Assembly: GCA_022825005.1 (NCBI GenBank) | Contig: JAJDYU010000085.1 | Span: 190,947 to 234,445 of the forward strand | Direction of reading: 5' to 3' | DNA: 43,499 nucleotides | From: Acidimicrobiia bacterium | GTDB lineage: Bacteria > Actinomycetota > Acidimicrobiia > Acidimicrobiales > Bin134 | Shown: piece after piece, positions 30,819 to 39,553 of the stretch | Numbering within the stretch: position 1 is the first letter of the stretch | Layout of the letters: each line of letters opens with the position of its first letter | The notes under the pieces: model-generated | Databases searched by the model: none | Told to the model about the DNA's origin: nothing | What the model saw: only the letters and a program-made list of their open reading frames with translations | Made by a program: the position numbers and the translations under genes

Positions 30819-31801
30819 TCGACCAAGGCCCTGAGTGCCTGCTTGTCGGCATCGGAGCAAAAGGCGGCATCGATGGCTCGGTGCTGGGCAGCGACGAGAT
30901 CGCCCAGACTCCAATCCAGGTAGTCGGCGGCCAGCTGAATCTCACTGCACAGCGAGATTCCCAGCGTCTCGGGGTCGTCGGTGTTGATGGTGAAGCGCAC
31001 CCCCGCGGCGGCCAACTCTCTGATCGGATGGTCGTCCAGGCTGGAGTAAAGCAGGGTGCAGTTGGACGTCAGGCAGACATTCAGCGTGATGTCCCTCTTG
31101 AGGACCATGGCCAGCACCTCAGGATCCTCGATGCAGCGGACCCCGTGATCAATTCGGCTCACCCCCAGAAGTTCGATGGCGTCGCGGACGCCCTCGGCGC
31201 CCGACGACTCGCCGGCGTGGGCGGTGCGGCCCAGCCCGATGCGAGCCGCATCGGCGTAGGCAGAGGCAAACCGGGGCCCAGTGCGCCCAGCGGCCTCTTC
31301 GTTGCCGTCAATGGAGAGTCCCACGATTCGGGCCAACCCTGCGCCCTCTATCCACTGAACCAACTGCCGGGCTTCTTCCTCGGATTGCTGGCGGAGAATC
31401 GACGGCAGCAAGCGGAAGTCCCCCAATCCGTCAGCCTGGGCCCGATCGAATCCTCGAGCACAGGCCGTGAAGAGCTCGCCAGTGGTCAGCCCCGACCAGT
31501 GGGTCGGGTTCACGATGACCTCGGCGTAGACGATGCCCTGGTTATGGGCGTAGGAGGCGAAGTCGTAGGCCACCTGCTCGGCGGTGGGCTCGTCGCGCAC
31601 GAGGCCGCACACCCAGTCGAGCGTCTCCAAGAAGTCGGCCAGGTTGTCCACCTCGAAGAGGCGGTCCACCGGTCGGGGCGACTGCTCCCCGGCAATGCTG
31701 GCCAACTCGGCCACCCGGACGGGGCGGAACGTGCCCTCGAGGTGGATGTGGAGCTCGATCTTGGGGACAGCGCGAACCTGCTCCGCACTCAGCGCCGTCA
31801 T
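30800..31801 (-). CDS. add: Adenosine deaminase
   Basis: The 333-residue protein has the adenosine/AMP deaminase pattern. PKIELHIHLEGTFRP carries His18 and His20, GLSIDGNE is the substrate-loop strand, and TAHAGES holds the third His and the catalytic Glu. IDHGVRC and INTDDPETLG supply the last His and the metal-binding Asp. It converts adenosine to inosine with Zn2+. It is the last gene of a purine operon (two adenine deaminase paralogues, flavoprotein, this gene) and converges on the BMP nucleoside importer, fitting intracellular processing of imported nucleosides. No strong ribosome site precedes the ATG. A related aminodeoxyfutalosine or adenine deaminase activity cannot be excluded. Confidence 0.93.
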   Translation of the reverse strand: MTALSAEQVRAVPKIELHIHLEGTFRPVRVAELASIAGEQSPRPVDRLFEVDNLADFLETLDWVCGLVRDEPTAEQVAYDFASYAHNQGIVYAEVIVNPTHWSGLTTGELFTACARGFDRAQADGLGDFRLLPSILRQQSEEEARQLVQWIEGAGLARIVGLSIDGNEEAAGRTGPRFASAYADAARIGLGRTAHAGESSGAEGVRDAIELLGVSRIDHGVRCIEDPEVLAMVLKRDITLNVCLTSNCTLLYSSLDDHPIRELAAAGVRFTINTDDPETLGISLCSEIQLAADYLDWSLGDLVAAQHRAIDAAFCSDADKQALRALVDQTVGT

Positions 31802-31838
31802 CGGAGTACGCCCACGCTCTAGCTCAACCTGACAACCG

Positions 31839-33077
31839 TCATGTGTAGATGCCGGGGGGAGGATCCCAACCGGTGAGCACGTGGCGGCCGATTTCGGCGT
31901 GCTTCCACTCCACCGGATCGTGCAGCGAGAGCGTGCGGACGTTTCTCCACCACCGGTCGAATCCCAGAGGACGCCGCACCGAGCGGGTGCCCATGAGCCC
32001 GAAGATGCCCTGCGCCGCGGCCAAACCGGCCCGGTCGGCCGCCGAGCGGGCGGCATAGATCGGGATGGCCAGGTCGGTGCGGCTTATCTCTCCCCGCTCG
32101 AAGGCGTCGATCAGCTCCCCACAGCGCATGGTGAGTTCGTGGGCGGCGGCCAGGTCGGCCACCAGCTCTCCCGTCGTCCGCTGCACCATGGGATCGTCGG
32201 CCGCGTTGTCCACCTCGGCCGAAGGCCACGGACGGCTGTGCTCGTTGATGAACGGCACCGCGGCCTGAAGGGCACCGATGCCGATGCCCACATTCACCGC
32301 CGCGAATCCGGCCTCGAACCGGACCCCCGAATGGGGCAATGGCGCCCGCCCAGGGATGCTGGCATTCCATTCCGCACCCACATGGACGTTTTCAAAGCTG
32401 ATGGACCCCGAATCGGTGGCCCGCTGACCGAGCGTGTCCCAGTCGCGATGGACCGTCATGCCTGGGGTGTCTTTGGCCACCAGATTCAACTGGAGCGCGA
32501 AGAACGGGTTCTCAGGGGTGAACCTCTCGGGGACGACGCCCCATACCGCCACATAGTCGGCTTCGGCGGACCCAGTGGTGTAGATCTTCTGGCCGCTGAT
32601 CACATGGCTACCGTCTTCTTGCTCAAGGGCCACTGTGGTGAACGGATCGGCCACTGTGCGCCCGGCCTCGGCCACAGCCAGGCCCAGCATGGCGTTCTCT
32701 TCGAGGATCAGCGCCGCAAGGCGGGGCTTTAGATCGTCGGAGCAGTAGCTGAAGATCTCCCGCACCAGCTCGTCGTGCACCTTGTAGACCTGGGCCACCG
32801 AGGAGTCGGCCACTGCTAGGCGAACCTGGGCGTGGAGGCTGGCGGAGTGCGATGCCCCGATACCGCCGAATTCCGCCGGCACAGCGAGTCCGAGAATCCC
32901 GCAACCCTTGAGGGCCTCGACGGCCCGGGTGGGGTACCGGCCCGCGTCGTCGTGCTCGGGTGCCAGCGGCGCCACCACCTCGGCAATCACCTCGTCCAGT
33001 GTCCCCAGGGCCTGCTCCTCGCGGTCGCCCAACACCGGTGGGGCAATCGCCGACCCCAACAGCCGTGCCAATGTCAT
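31839..33077 (-). CDS. Acyl-CoA-dehydrogenase-fold flavoprotein, DszC/SfnB-like
   Basis: The 412-residue protein has the ACAD fold. GCGILGLAVPAEFGGIGAS is the N-terminal helix region, GQKIYTTGSAEADYVAVWG the middle beta domain, and ATDSGSISFENVHVG the connecting strand. The C-terminal TLSLHDPVEWKHAEIGRHVL segment is typical of the monooxygenase side of the family (DszC, SfnB, isobutylamine N-hydroxylase) rather than of true acyl-CoA dehydrogenases. A flavin-dependent N- or C-hydroxylase is therefore plausible. ATG 33077 has GAGGAGGAAA upstream. It sits between adenine deaminase B (35 bp) and adenosine deaminase (37 bp). No flavin reductase is nearby. Confidence 0.86.
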   Translation of the reverse strand: MTLARLLGSAIAPPVLGDREEQALGTLDEVIAEVVAPLAPEHDDAGRYPTRAVEALKGCGILGLAVPAEFGGIGASHSASLHAQVRLAVADSSVAQVYKVHDELVREIFSYCSDDLKPRLAALILEENAMLGLAVAEAGRTVADPFTTVALEQEDGSHVISGQKIYTTGSAEADYVAVWGVVPERFTPENPFFALQLNLVAKDTPGMTVHRDWDTLGQRATDSGSISFENVHVGAEWNASIPGRAPLPHSGVRFEAGFAAVNVGIGIGALQAAVPFINEHSRPWPSAEVDNAADDPMVQRTTGELVADLAAAHELTMRCGELIDAFERGEISRTDLAIPIYAARSAADRAGLAAAQGIFGLMGTRSVRRPLGFDRWWRNVRTLSLHDPVEWKHAEIGRHVLTGWDPPPGIYT

Positions 33078-33112
33078 CGTTTCCTCCTCGGTTTCATTTC
33101 CGCCATCGTGCC

Positions 33113-34912
33113 CTATCCATTGTGAACGTGCTGAGGGCATCTACAGCACAACAGCACGGGAATGAACGACTGGGTGAAGGTGTCGATTAGACCCTTCTCG
33201 GTCAAGCCGTATTCGGGAACACCGGCCAATCCGACAAAGGCCAGGATCATGTAGGGCGATGCAATCTCGCAACCCAGCGACGCCGCGGCGCGGTTGGCCT
33301 CAATCGACTCGTCGTACACCTGTTCCCACGGCTGGTCGCTCATGATGCCCCCCAAGGGGAGCGGAACGGTGGCCAGCACCTCGCCGTCGGCCACGCACAC
33401 ATAGCCGCCTCCTATCTGCTGGAGGGTGCGGGCCGCGTGGGCCAAGTCTTCGTCGCTGGTTCCCACCACCACCAGATTCTGGTTCTCGCAGTTGCTGGTG
33501 ATGCCCAGAGCGCCGCGGGTGAGCCCGAACCCCCGCACGAATCCCGTTGCCCGAGTATCGGTTCCGTGGTGGCGGTCGACCACCGTGATCTTGGCAATGT
33601 CGATGGCGGGATCGGGGATTACGTTGCCGTCCACTACTGGGAGTTCTGCCTCGATGGCCTGCTTGAAGTAGCCGTCGTACATCTCCATGGCTCTAACCAC
33701 GGCCACCTCGTCGGGTGCGGCGTCGGCTTCCACCCGGAACATGTCGGGTCCGAAATCACCGGGCAAATGAACCGTGTTGCGTATCCAATCCGGCATGGTG
33801 TCGGGGTTGTCGAAGGCAGCCTCACCGTCTCGACCGGCGATCTCTCCCCCCACGATCACCAGCGACGGCCGCACTTCGGCCAGATCGTCAAGGATCATCA
33901 CGTCGGCCAGTCGGCTGGGGGTGATCGAGCCGAGCAGGTGATCGAGCCGGTAATGCTGCGCGGCGTTGAGCGAGGCCATCCGATAGGCCTCTACCACCGG
34001 GACTCCCTCGGCAATGGCACTGCGCACGTGGTGGTCGATGTGGCCCTCGTCCCGGAGGTCTTCCACGTGGCGGTCGTCGGCGCAGAAGCTCATATGGTCG
34101 AACCCTCCGGCCACTGCGCCGACATCCTCGAACACCAACGGCACGTTGTCGTTCATCGACCCCGACATCACCGTGATCATCACCCCGAGGCGAAGCCGGT
34201 CGATCACCTCGGCGGTGTTGAACGCGTTGTGATCGTCGCTGACCCCGCCGGCCAGGTAGGCCCACAGCGGCTCATCGGCGATTCGGGCGGTGTGGCCGGT
34301 GAGCCTTCGGCCCGCGGCGATAGCGGTGTGGGCCTTGCGGGCGGCCGATATGTCGAGGTCAAACGGGTTGCTCTCGCCCAGCGTGGCCACGTTGGCCGCG
34401 GTGAGGCGCTCCAGCACGTCTTCTTCGGGCATCACCGCTCCGCCCAACTCCAGGTCGGGCACCCGGGGAATCTTGTGGGATATCTGCTGGAAGATGCGCA
34501 TCGGTGTGGCCGTGGAGGCCATGGCGTCCACGCCCCGGGTCCCGACCACGTTGGCCAGGCAGTTGGGGTCGGCCAACACGGTGGTGGTGCCCCGGGGCAC
34601 CACCAATCGGGCCAATTCCCCCGGCGTGAGCATGGTGTACTCGATGTGGAGATGGACATCGATGAAGGTCGGCGCCACAAACTGGCCCGACGCATCGATT
34701 TCAACGTTGGCCTCCAGCCGTCCGGGAGGCGTCACCGCCGCGATGTGCTCCCCTACGATCAGAACGTCGCGCTCTATGAGCTCGCGATTGTGGAGCGCCA
34801 GCACAATGCCGCCCCGAATGGCCAGGTCGGCCGGCTGGTCACCCCGGGCTGCGGCCTGAAGCCGCAGGATCTGCTCGGGACTGGGGGCGAGGTCGGCGCC
34901 GATGAACGTCAT
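33113..34912 (-). CDS. Adenine deaminase paralogue B (divergent active site)
   Basis: The 599-residue protein has the full adenine deaminase architecture, including the C-terminal domain, and keeps FIDVHLHIEYTML, the TGHTARIAD turn and FCADDRHVEDLRDEGHIDHH. Several landmarks of canonical enzymes are altered, however. DPHE reads DPNC, SCVP reads SHKIP, the SDHE step reads SDDHNAF, and the C-terminal SHDSHN reads SNCENQN. The metal histidines and the Asp pair remain, so a hydrolase on a different substrate is more likely than a dead enzyme. ATG 34912 follows paralogue A by 40 bp; GTG three codons upstream is the alternative. It may work with, or form a complex with, paralogue A. Confidence 0.88.
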   Translation of the reverse strand: MTFIGADLAPSPEQILRLQAAARGDQPADLAIRGGIVLALHNRELIERDVLIVGEHIAAVTPPGRLEANVEIDASGQFVAPTFIDVHLHIEYTMLTPGELARLVVPRGTTTVLADPNCLANVVGTRGVDAMASTATPMRIFQQISHKIPRVPDLELGGAVMPEEDVLERLTAANVATLGESNPFDLDISAARKAHTAIAAGRRLTGHTARIADEPLWAYLAGGVSDDHNAFNTAEVIDRLRLGVMITVMSGSMNDNVPLVFEDVGAVAGGFDHMSFCADDRHVEDLRDEGHIDHHVRSAIAEGVPVVEAYRMASLNAAQHYRLDHLLGSITPSRLADVMILDDLAEVRPSLVIVGGEIAGRDGEAAFDNPDTMPDWIRNTVHLPGDFGPDMFRVEADAAPDEVAVVRAMEMYDGYFKQAIEAELPVVDGNVIPDPAIDIAKITVVDRHHGTDTRATGFVRGFGLTRGALGITSNCENQNLVVVGTSDEDLAHAARTLQQIGGGYVCVADGEVLATVPLPLGGIMSDQPWEQVYDESIEANRAAASLGCEIASPYMILAFVGLAGVPEYGLTEKGLIDTFTQSFIPVLLCCRCPQHVHNG

Positions 34913-34952
34913 GCTCACCAAATTTCGTATTCGGGAATGACAGGCAACCAGC

Positions 34953-36722
34953 TCACGACAACACGAGGTCGTCGACGAGCTGGCTCAATGTGCCGTCCAC
35001 CACGCCGATGTCGGTCACATGCGGTCCCGTTAGGCAGGCCAGGCTCATCAGCATGACCGAGAACAGCGGCTGGGTCAGCGGCCCGGGCGGCAAGCCGATG
35101 GCTTGGGCCGCGGCGCCGACTTCTTCTTGCAGTCGGGCGACGTCGGCGGCGGGCAATGGCGACAAGATCCCGGCCACGGGGAGTTCGAGGATCGAGACCA
35201 CCTCGCCGTTCTGCGCCACCGCCACTCCCCCTCCGGTGGCGATCACCGCGTTGGCCGCCACCGCCATGTCGGAGGGGTCTCGGCCGAACACCGACAGATT
35301 GTGGGTGTCGTGGCTGAGCGTGGTGGCGACCGCACCGGTCCAGTGGCCCCAGCCGCCGAGCAGCCCCGCTACCGGCGTGGCCGGAATCCGTCCGTGGCGG
35401 TGCACAACCACGTTCAGCAAGTACCCGTCGGGAATGGCGACCACGCCGTCGGCTACATCCACTTCGGCCTCGCCCCATTCCGTCATCACCACACCCTCTA
35501 CAACCTTCATGCGGTGGCGTCCGTCGGGGACGCCGGGCAGGCGGAACACGAAGTCGTCGGCCGTCATCGTCGGAAGCCTGATCGTGTCGAGCGGCGGATT
35601 CGACGGCGCCTCAGCGACGGGCTCGAGCATCGCTCCCTTGTGGGCCACCCGACGACCGTCGAAGAACACATCGTCTACCGCGACCTCCTCCAACGACGAC
35701 AACACCACCATGTCGGCCCGGCGTCCAGCGGCCACCATGCCGAGGTCGGTGCGCTGGAGGCGATAGGCCGCGTTGTAGGTGGCAATTCTCATTGCTCTCA
35801 CCGGTGCCAGGCCGTAGCGGATCAAGCGGCGCAGGAGATCGTCGATACCGCCTTCTTCCAGGAGCGTTGCGGCGAACAAATCGTCGGTGGCGGCGATGAG
35901 GTGGGTGGGGAACTCCGGCAGTTTGGCCAGCTCCTCCACCAGTAGCGGCAGCACGAAGTCGAAGGCCCCTCGCAGCTCGACGGTCATGCCGGCCCGAAGC
36001 TTCTCCATGGCGTCCACGTGGGCGAAAACCTCGTGGTCGGAGAAGATGCCCGCGCTGAGATAGGCCTGAAGGGCCGGCCCGGTCAGGCCGGCGGCGTGCC
36101 CGCTCACCAGCTTGCCGCTCTCATGGCCGGCAGCCACGATGCCCACCATGCGGGCGTCGCGGGTAAGTACTCCGCCCATGTCCATGACCTCGGCCAAGCC
36201 GCCCACTTCGTCCCAAGAGAGCATCTCGACGATGTCGGCCGCGTGCAGGTCGTGGCCCGAGAGCTCCAAGCCGGGAAGGGGCGGAACACACGAGGGGGCT
36301 TGCACCACGAACCGGACCGGTAGCCCCCGGCTGGCGTCGACGGCGTAGCGGACTCCCTCAACCCCGGCAATGTTGGCCAGCTCATGGGGGTCGATGAACA
36401 CGGTGGTGGTGCCGCGGGGACAGATGGCGGCGGCGTATTGACCGGGTGTGAGCATGGAGCTCTCGAAGTGCACGTGCATGTCGATGAATCCGGGGGCGAT
36501 GTACCGGCCGGTGCAGTCAAACGAGTCGGCAGTGTCGGTGCGCGATCCCGCTGGGTGGATGCTGGCGACCACCGGACCGATGATTCCGACATCGGCTTGG
36601 TGCAGCTCTCCGGTTCCAACGTCGACCACAGTGCCGCCCGCCAGGATCAGGTCGAAGGGTTCGTTGCCGAGCGCGGCCCCCACCGCTCGTGCCCGGGTCT
36701 CCTCCTCAAGGTGGCTGTTCAT
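34953..36722 (-). CDS. ade: Adenine deaminase (paralogue A, canonical)
   Basis: The 589-residue protein matches the Ade family closely. FIDMHVHFESSMLTP carries the first metal residues, and FIDPHELANI, SCVPPLPGLEL, GLAEVMDMGGV, SGHAAGLTG, FSDHEVF, ATDDLF and the C-terminal LSHDTHNLSVFG are all present. The reaction is adenine to hypoxanthine plus ammonia, using Fe/Mn. The GHID of the enterobacterial enzyme reads GGID here. It heads the four-gene minus-strand operon. The ATG has no Shine-Dalgarno, and TAGCTT lies 6 nt upstream inside a near-palindrome, so the mRNA is probably leaderless. Confidence 0.93.
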   Translation of the reverse strand: MNSHLEEETRARAVGAALGNEPFDLILAGGTVVDVGTGELHQADVGIIGPVVASIHPAGSRTDTADSFDCTGRYIAPGFIDMHVHFESSMLTPGQYAAAICPRGTTTVFIDPHELANIAGVEGVRYAVDASRGLPVRFVVQAPSCVPPLPGLELSGHDLHAADIVEMLSWDEVGGLAEVMDMGGVLTRDARMVGIVAAGHESGKLVSGHAAGLTGPALQAYLSAGIFSDHEVFAHVDAMEKLRAGMTVELRGAFDFVLPLLVEELAKLPEFPTHLIAATDDLFAATLLEEGGIDDLLRRLIRYGLAPVRAMRIATYNAAYRLQRTDLGMVAAGRRADMVVLSSLEEVAVDDVFFDGRRVAHKGAMLEPVAEAPSNPPLDTIRLPTMTADDFVFRLPGVPDGRHRMKVVEGVVMTEWGEAEVDVADGVVAIPDGYLLNVVVHRHGRIPATPVAGLLGGWGHWTGAVATTLSHDTHNLSVFGRDPSDMAVAANAVIATGGGVAVAQNGEVVSILELPVAGILSPLPAADVARLQEEVGAAAQAIGLPPGPLTQPLFSVMLMSLACLTGPHVTDIGVVDGTLSQLVDDLVLS

Positions 36723-36724
36723 AA

Positions 36725-36742
36725 CCAGAAGCTAGCCTCTGG
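36725..36742. promoter_or_regulatory. 18-bp near-palindrome at the ade promoter (candidate operator)
   Basis: CCAGAAGCTAGCCTCTGG matches its own complement at 16 of 18 positions and starts 3 bp upstream of the ade ATG. It contains the -10 hexamer, so a bound repressor would block RNA polymerase. It lies in the 124-bp region shared with the divergent amidohydrolase gene. Confidence 0.5.
36729..36734 (-). promoter_or_regulatory. Probable leaderless extended -10 of the ade operon
   Basis: On the minus strand GGCTAGCTT ends 6 nt before the ATG at 36722, the same spacing as at vapB and the XRE gene. No ribosome site lies between. Confidence 0.45.
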
Positions 36743-36846
36743 TCACTGTCGCAGGCTTTGGAATGGGCAGCAATCGACCACAGGCAAACTCGGGGTATAG
36801 GAACCACTACCGTGACCCGCAGATGCGGCTCTGAAAGGCAGGTACG

Positions 36847-38217
36847 GTGACCAACTTCCTATTGCGCGGCGGAACGGTGCTCCCGATGGAGGGCGCCAAA
36901 ACGGTCTTCGATCCGGGATCAGTATTGGTGATCGACGGCAAAATCGAGCTCGTGGGCCGAGTAGACGATGTCGATCAGCACCCCGCGGCCTCAAATGTCG
37001 AGTTGGTCGATGCCACCGGTCACGCGGTGGTCCCGAGCTTTCATAACTGCCATCTGCACTCGGGCCTGCTGCGAGGCACCGCAGAATCGCTGGCGCTGTG
37101 GGAGTGGCTGGAAGACCACATCGACCCGGCCCACCGGGCGCTCACCCCGGAAATAGCCGAAGCGGCCTCGTGGATGGCCTACACCGAAGGGCTGCGGGGC
37201 GGCACTACGTCGGTGCTGGACATGTGGCGGCACATGGATGGCTCAGCCCGGGCCGCCGAGGCCATCGGCATCCGGGCCACGTTGGCCCCCTATACCGCCG
37301 ATCTGTACGACTACTTCGAGACCCTGGATACCAATCGGCGGCTGCTGGAGTCCCACCGGGTGGCCGCCGACGGCCGGGTGCGCACCTGGGTGGGCCTGGA
37401 GCACATCTTCTACTGCTCGCCCGACATGTTCCGGGGAGCGGCCGAGCTGGCCGAAGAGTTCGACACCGGCATCCACACCCATTCGTCGGAGTCGATTTGG
37501 GAAGTGCAAGAGTGCCTGCGCCAGTTCGGCCGCCGCCCCATCGAGGAGTTCTACAACCGAGGGATTCTGGGACCCCAGACCGTGATCGCCCACGGGGTGT
37601 GGCTGGACGACCGGGAGGTGCAGCTGATGGTGCAGACCGGCACCAGCGTGACCCACTGCCCCTGCTCCAACATGAAGCTGTCGTCGGGCCCGGCTCGGAT
37701 CGGCTTCTACCGCCAACAGGGCATGACCGTGGGGTTGGGCACCGACGGCGAGAAGGAAAACAACAACCTCGACATGCTGGAGGAGATGAAGTTCGCATCG
37801 CTGCTCCAGAAGGTGAGCACCCTCGACCCCACCACCGGCGACCCCTGGGACATCCTCGACATGGCCACGCTGTCTGGCGCTCGGGCATTGGGCCTCGACG
37901 ACGTGACCGGCTCCCTGGAAGCCGGCAAGGACGCCGACATCGTCACCGTGGACTTGGGCGGGCTGCACTTCGTGCCGGTCATGCACGGCGACGACTTCAA
38001 CATCGCCGCCCACCTGGTATTCACCGCGTCATCCCACGACGTGGCCAACGTCTGGGTGCAGGGACGACAGCTAGTGGCCGATGGCGACGTGACCTCGGTG
38101 GATGTCCGAGAGGTCGCCGAGCAGGCCCAGGCCGCGGCCGAGGAGCTATTCGAGCGTCGCCGCCAGCTCAAAGGCGCCACCCCAAGTCCCGCAACCACCC
38201 TCGGGAAGAACTCGTAG
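36847..38217 (+). CDS. Amidohydrolase, SAH/guanine-deaminase-like
   Basis: The 456-residue protein has the complete deaminase set. FHNCHLHSG supplies His69 and His71, GIHTHSSES supplies His210/212 and Glu215, VIAHGVWL supplies His249, HCPCSNMKLSSG is the substrate loop, and GLGTDGEKENNN holds Asp300. It resembles the TrzA/AtzA/MtaD group that deaminates S-adenosylhomocysteine, methylthioadenosine, guanine or triazines; the exact substrate is unclear. The HCPxSN and GTDG motifs are those lost in the amidohydrolase at 24636. The start is GTG 36847, with AGG shortly upstream. It diverges from the ade operon. Confidence 0.9.
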   Translation: MTNFLLRGGTVLPMEGAKTVFDPGSVLVIDGKIELVGRVDDVDQHPAASNVELVDATGHAVVPSFHNCHLHSGLLRGTAESLALWEWLEDHIDPAHRALTPEIAEAASWMAYTEGLRGGTTSVLDMWRHMDGSARAAEAIGIRATLAPYTADLYDYFETLDTNRRLLESHRVAADGRVRTWVGLEHIFYCSPDMFRGAAELAEEFDTGIHTHSSESIWEVQECLRQFGRRPIEEFYNRGILGPQTVIAHGVWLDDREVQLMVQTGTSVTHCPCSNMKLSSGPARIGFYRQQGMTVGLGTDGEKENNNLDMLEEMKFASLLQKVSTLDPTTGDPWDILDMATLSGARALGLDDVTGSLEAGKDADIVTVDLGGLHFVPVMHGDDFNIAAHLVFTASSHDVANVWVQGRQLVADGDVTSVDVREVAEQAQAAAEELFERRRQLKGATPSPATTLGKNS

Positions 38218-38245
38218 CGTAGATTGTCCCGGAAGGGCTGGCTTC

Positions 38246-39457
38246 TCAGCGGCCAGTCGGCGTGAAGGTGAGCGGCATGGTCTTGGGGGCTCGGGTGAAC
38301 ACACCCTCGGGGGTGGGGGGCATGCCGTCGAACTCGACGTCGTCCATGGCGTCGAGCAACTGGTTGGTGGCGATGTCGACCTCGGTTTTGGCCAGCATGG
38401 CGCCGATGCAGAAGTGCCGGCCCAGGCAGAATCCCGTGTGGTTGGCTGCCCCGGAGAACGCCTTGGACACGTCGAGGTCTTCGCGGAAGATGTCGAAGGC
38501 GTCGGGATTCGCGTAGCGGCGGGGGTCGCGGTTGGCCCCGGCGATGAGGCAAGTCACCGTGGAGCCGGCCGGGATGGTCACGCCGTGCATCTCCACGTCG
38601 GTTTCGGGCTGGCGCATGATCATCTGCACCGGCGGCGAGTGCCGCAGCGTCTCGGCGAAGGCGTTGTCGATAAGGCTGCGATCTTCACGAACGGCCTGGA
38701 GCTGGTCGGGGTTGGCGATCAGGTTCATCATCATGTTGGCCATGGCCTTGTCGGTGGTCTCTCCCCCGGCCACCAGCAACAGCGATACGAACGCCTTGAT
38801 CTCCAGGTCGGTCATCTGCTCACCGTCGATGACGGCGGTACACAGGGTGCTGAGCAGATCGTCGCCGGGATTGGCCCGACGCTCGGCGATGATCGGCATC
38901 ATGTAGGCCTCGAGCTCCTCTTTGGTCTGGAGCCCCTGAGCCATGACCTCCTCGTCGCCGGTGAGGTTGCTGAGGAACATCATGATCGAGTGGTACCACT
39001 TCTGGAAGCGCTCGTGATCCGACTTGTCGAGGCCCAGCATGTCGACGATCACGTTGATCGGGAAGCGGATGGAGAACTGGTCCACCAAGTCGACTTTGCC
39101 GTCGTGGCGGAAGCCGTCGATGAGGTCGCGGGCATTGGCCGCAATGACCGGAACGAACTTGGCCGTCAGCTCGCTGCCCCGGAACGCGGGCGCAATCAGG
39201 TTCCGGTGGGCGGAGTGGTCGCGGCCCTCCATCTGGAGAATGGTCCGACCGTGAACGGGCTCAAGCTGCCACTCATAATTCTTGGAGGTGAACGCCTTGT
39301 CCTTGAAGGCCCGCTCCACGTCGTCATAGCGCGAGATCAGCCAAGCCTCGGTGGCCTCGTGGTACACCACCGGGTATTCCTCGCGCATGACCTCAAGCAC
39401 GGCATTGGGATCCTCAAAAAACTCCGGCGACAAGATGTCGGGTTCGATGGCAGTCAT
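38246..39457 (-). CDS. Cytochrome P450
   Basis: The 403-residue soluble P450 has the I-helix AGGETT (230-235), the K-helix ETLR (269-272) and the haem loop TGFCLGRHFCIG with Cys350. Its substrate is unknown. It differs from the P450 at 3177 in loop sequence and length and is not a close duplicate. ATG 39457 has GGGGGGA upstream. It lies 96 bp after the MR/MLE gene on the same strand, so it may or may not be co-transcribed with it. It converges with the amidohydrolase at 28 bp. No ferredoxin or reductase gene is nearby. Confidence 0.94.
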   Translation of the reverse strand: MTAIEPDILSPEFFEDPNAVLEVMREEYPVVYHEATEAWLISRYDDVERAFKDKAFTSKNYEWQLEPVHGRTILQMEGRDHSAHRNLIAPAFRGSELTAKFVPVIAANARDLIDGFRHDGKVDLVDQFSIRFPINVIVDMLGLDKSDHERFQKWYHSIMMFLSNLTGDEEVMAQGLQTKEELEAYMMPIIAERRANPGDDLLSTLCTAVIDGEQMTDLEIKAFVSLLLVAGGETTDKAMANMMMNLIANPDQLQAVREDRSLIDNAFAETLRHSPPVQMIMRQPETDVEMHGVTIPAGSTVTCLIAGANRDPRRYANPDAFDIFREDLDVSKAFSGAANHTGFCLGRHFCIGAMLAKTEVDIATNQLLDAMDDVEFDGMPPTPEGVFTRAPKTMPLTFTPTGR

Positions 39458-39553
39458 TGTCCCCCCTATTTGACCCAGTTCTCTTCTGGGCGCGCCCTCA
39501 GGATAGTGCCAGCATCCAGGGCGAAGGGCTCCCAGTCGGATCGAGCAACTCGC

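Noticed and set aside
33437..35056. Long plus-strand open frame opposite the adenine deaminases
   Set aside because: It is antisense to two well-supported genes, has no recognisable domain and starts inside them; high G+C makes long spurious frames common.
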